Source of the DNA: Streptomyces sp. CB00316
GTDB taxonomy: Bacteria > Actinomycetota > Actinomycetes > Streptomycetales > Streptomycetaceae
Direction: 5' to 3'
DNA: 64,000 bases
Assembly (NCBI RefSeq): GCF_001905595.1
Contig: NZ_LIXI01000003.1
Location: forward strand, 124,001-188,000
The position numbers were made by a program, and so were the translations under genes. Under the pieces are notes generated by a model, which saw nothing but the letters and a program-made list of their open reading frames with translations, was not told where the DNA came from and made no database searches. The stretch's first letter is position 1. Every line of letters starts with the position of its first letter. Below, one piece after another: positions 63,144 through 64,000 of this stretch.

Positions 63144-63180
63144 TTACCTACGGCTTCGTAGGTTACGTGACCGTAGGTTA
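63144..63180. promoter_or_regulatory. Operator cluster upstream of the desaturase gene
   Basis: Three half sites lie within 37 bp: ACCTACG (63146-63152) forms a perfect inverted repeat with CGTAGGT (63157-63163), spacer GCTT. CGTAGGTTA at 63157-63165 recurs exactly at 63172-63180, 15 bp on. The cluster sits 25-61 bp upstream of the desaturase start codon. The arrangement is typical of TetR-type repressors of fatty-acid desaturation, which often bind as two dimers. Reader not in the window. Confidence 0.75.
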
Positions 63181-63298
63181 AAGCGACGTTAAGGGCAAAG
63201 CCAAGCCCGTCCCCGCGGGCACCCGATTATGCACCGTATGTATCCGGCTCGCGGCGGACTTCGGCGGGCTTCCGCGGGCTTCAGCAGGTCTTCGCAGG

Positions 63299-64000
63299 TC
63301 AGCGGGGGTCCTCAAGCAGGCCCAGGTTCCGGCGCAGATACCGGGCGGTAACCGAGGCGCGGTCCGCCAGAAGGCCCTGCGGCGTCCCCGCGAAGACGAG
63401 TTCGCCGCCCTTCTTCCCGCCGTCCGGGCCGAGGTCGATCACCCAGTCCGCCCGCTTGAGCACCTCCAGGTTGTGTTCCACGCAGATCACCGTGTTCCCC
63501 GCGTCGACGAGCCGGTCCAGCAGATCCACCAGCGCCCCCGTGTCGGCCGGGTGCAGCCCGGTCGTCGGCTCGTCCAGGACGTACACGCTGGAGGTGCGGT
63601 GCAGCTGGGTGGCGAGCTTGATCCGCTGACGCTCACCTCCCGACAGGGTGCTGAGGGGCTGCCCGAGCGTGAGGTAGGTGAGACCGACCTCGTCGAGGGT
63701 CCGCAGCTTCCGCAGCAGTACGCGGTCCTCGAACAGCCCGACCGCCTGCGCCGCCGTCATCTCCAGCACGTCGACTATGGACCGGCCGCCGACCCGGTGC
63801 TTGAGTACGTCGTCGTGGAACCGGCGGCCCTCGCACTCCTGGCAGGTGGTGGTGACCGGGTCCATGAACGCCAGGTCGGTGGAGATCTCCCCGCGCCCCG
63901 AGCAACCCGGGCAGGCACCGGCGGAATTGAAGCTGAACAGCCCGGCGTCGACGCCGTTCTCCCGGGCGAAGACCTTGCGGATGGTGTCCAGTGCGCCGAT
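63299..64000 (-). CDS. UvrA-like ABC ATPase, C-terminal part (5' end beyond window)
   Basis: Only the last 233 codons are visible. UvrA hallmarks: the zinc module with paired CxxC (GACPGCSGRGE and TTCQECEGRR), then SIVDVLEMTAAQAVGLF, LGQPLSTLSGGERQRIKLATQL (ABC signature) and VYVLDEPTTGLHPADTGALV (Walker B). ICVEHNLEVLKRADWVIDLGP closes it. It may be a drug-resistance UvrA paralogue (DrrC/UvrA2 type) rather than the main repair protein. Telling them apart requires the missing N-terminal part. Confidence 0.9.
   Translation of the reverse strand: MGALDTIRKVFARENGVDAGLFSFNSAGACPGCSGRGEISTDLAFMDPVTTTCQECEGRRFHDDVLKHRVGGRSIVDVLEMTAAQAVGLFEDRVLLRKLRTLDEVGLTYLTLGQPLSTLSGGERQRIKLATQLHRTSSVYVLDEPTTGLHPADTGALVDLLDRLVDAGNTVICVEHNLEVLKRADWVIDLGPDGGKKGGELVFAGTPQGLLADRASVTARYLRRNLGLLEDPR

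Overview
The window looks like a Streptomyces chromosome segment, or a very close relative. Base composition is very GC-rich, GTG starts and GTGA/ATGA stop-start overlaps are common, and several lineage-typical modules are present: a conservon, an XRE/DUF397/ATP-binding regulatory set, a WhiB-family protein, xylose isomerase of the actinomycete type, a complete Mce lipid-transport locus, a small laccase and split LigD genes. I see no tRNA, rRNA, CRISPR array, insertion sequence or prophage. About 64 protein genes are supported; the genes at both window ends are cut.

Layout. 1-1621: a secreted protein (cut) coupled to a von Willebrand A protein. 1692-5849: xylose utilisation, with divergent xylB and xylA and a ROK regulator convergent with xylA behind a very strong hairpin. 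5951-7815: DUF305, DUF3105 and a small secreted protein. 7951-10966: FUSC exporter with its MarR regulator, then an IclR regulator. 11533-16264: conservon cvnA-D plus a P450 that lacks the ExxR motif. 16368-17714: GH4 glycosidase. 17724-20841: XRE/DUF397 pair, divergent ATP-binding protein and a DUF574 methyltransferase. 20863-26886: cupin, GlxA-type AraC regulator, YchJ-like protein, GNAT, DHA2 exporter with an extra C-terminal domain, ATP-grasp enzyme and a small hypothetical.

27088-46328 is the most striking block: a PucR-type regulator, three unrelated secreted proteins, then an Mce operon (ATPase, two permeases, MceA-F), two tandem copies of a two-gene membrane-protein unit, and a secreted lytic transglycosylase with a Pro-rich repeat tail. 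Three genes here (PucR, first permease, transglycosylase) carry the rare leucine codon TTA. That suggests bldA-dependent, developmentally timed expression of the whole envelope system. cvnC carries the only other in-frame TTA codon I found.

46509-64000: an ATP-binding anti-sigma-like protein, PPK2, divergent ligase and polymerase parts of LigD, a DUF3533-like membrane protein, a redox/copper island (cupredoxin-DUF1080 fusion, ThuA-sugar dehydrogenase fusion, Tat-exported small laccase), an SNF2 ATPase, a VOC protein, a WhiB-like protein, a region with possible gene remnants, an acyl-ACP desaturase with an elaborate operator, and the C-terminal part of a UvrA-like protein.
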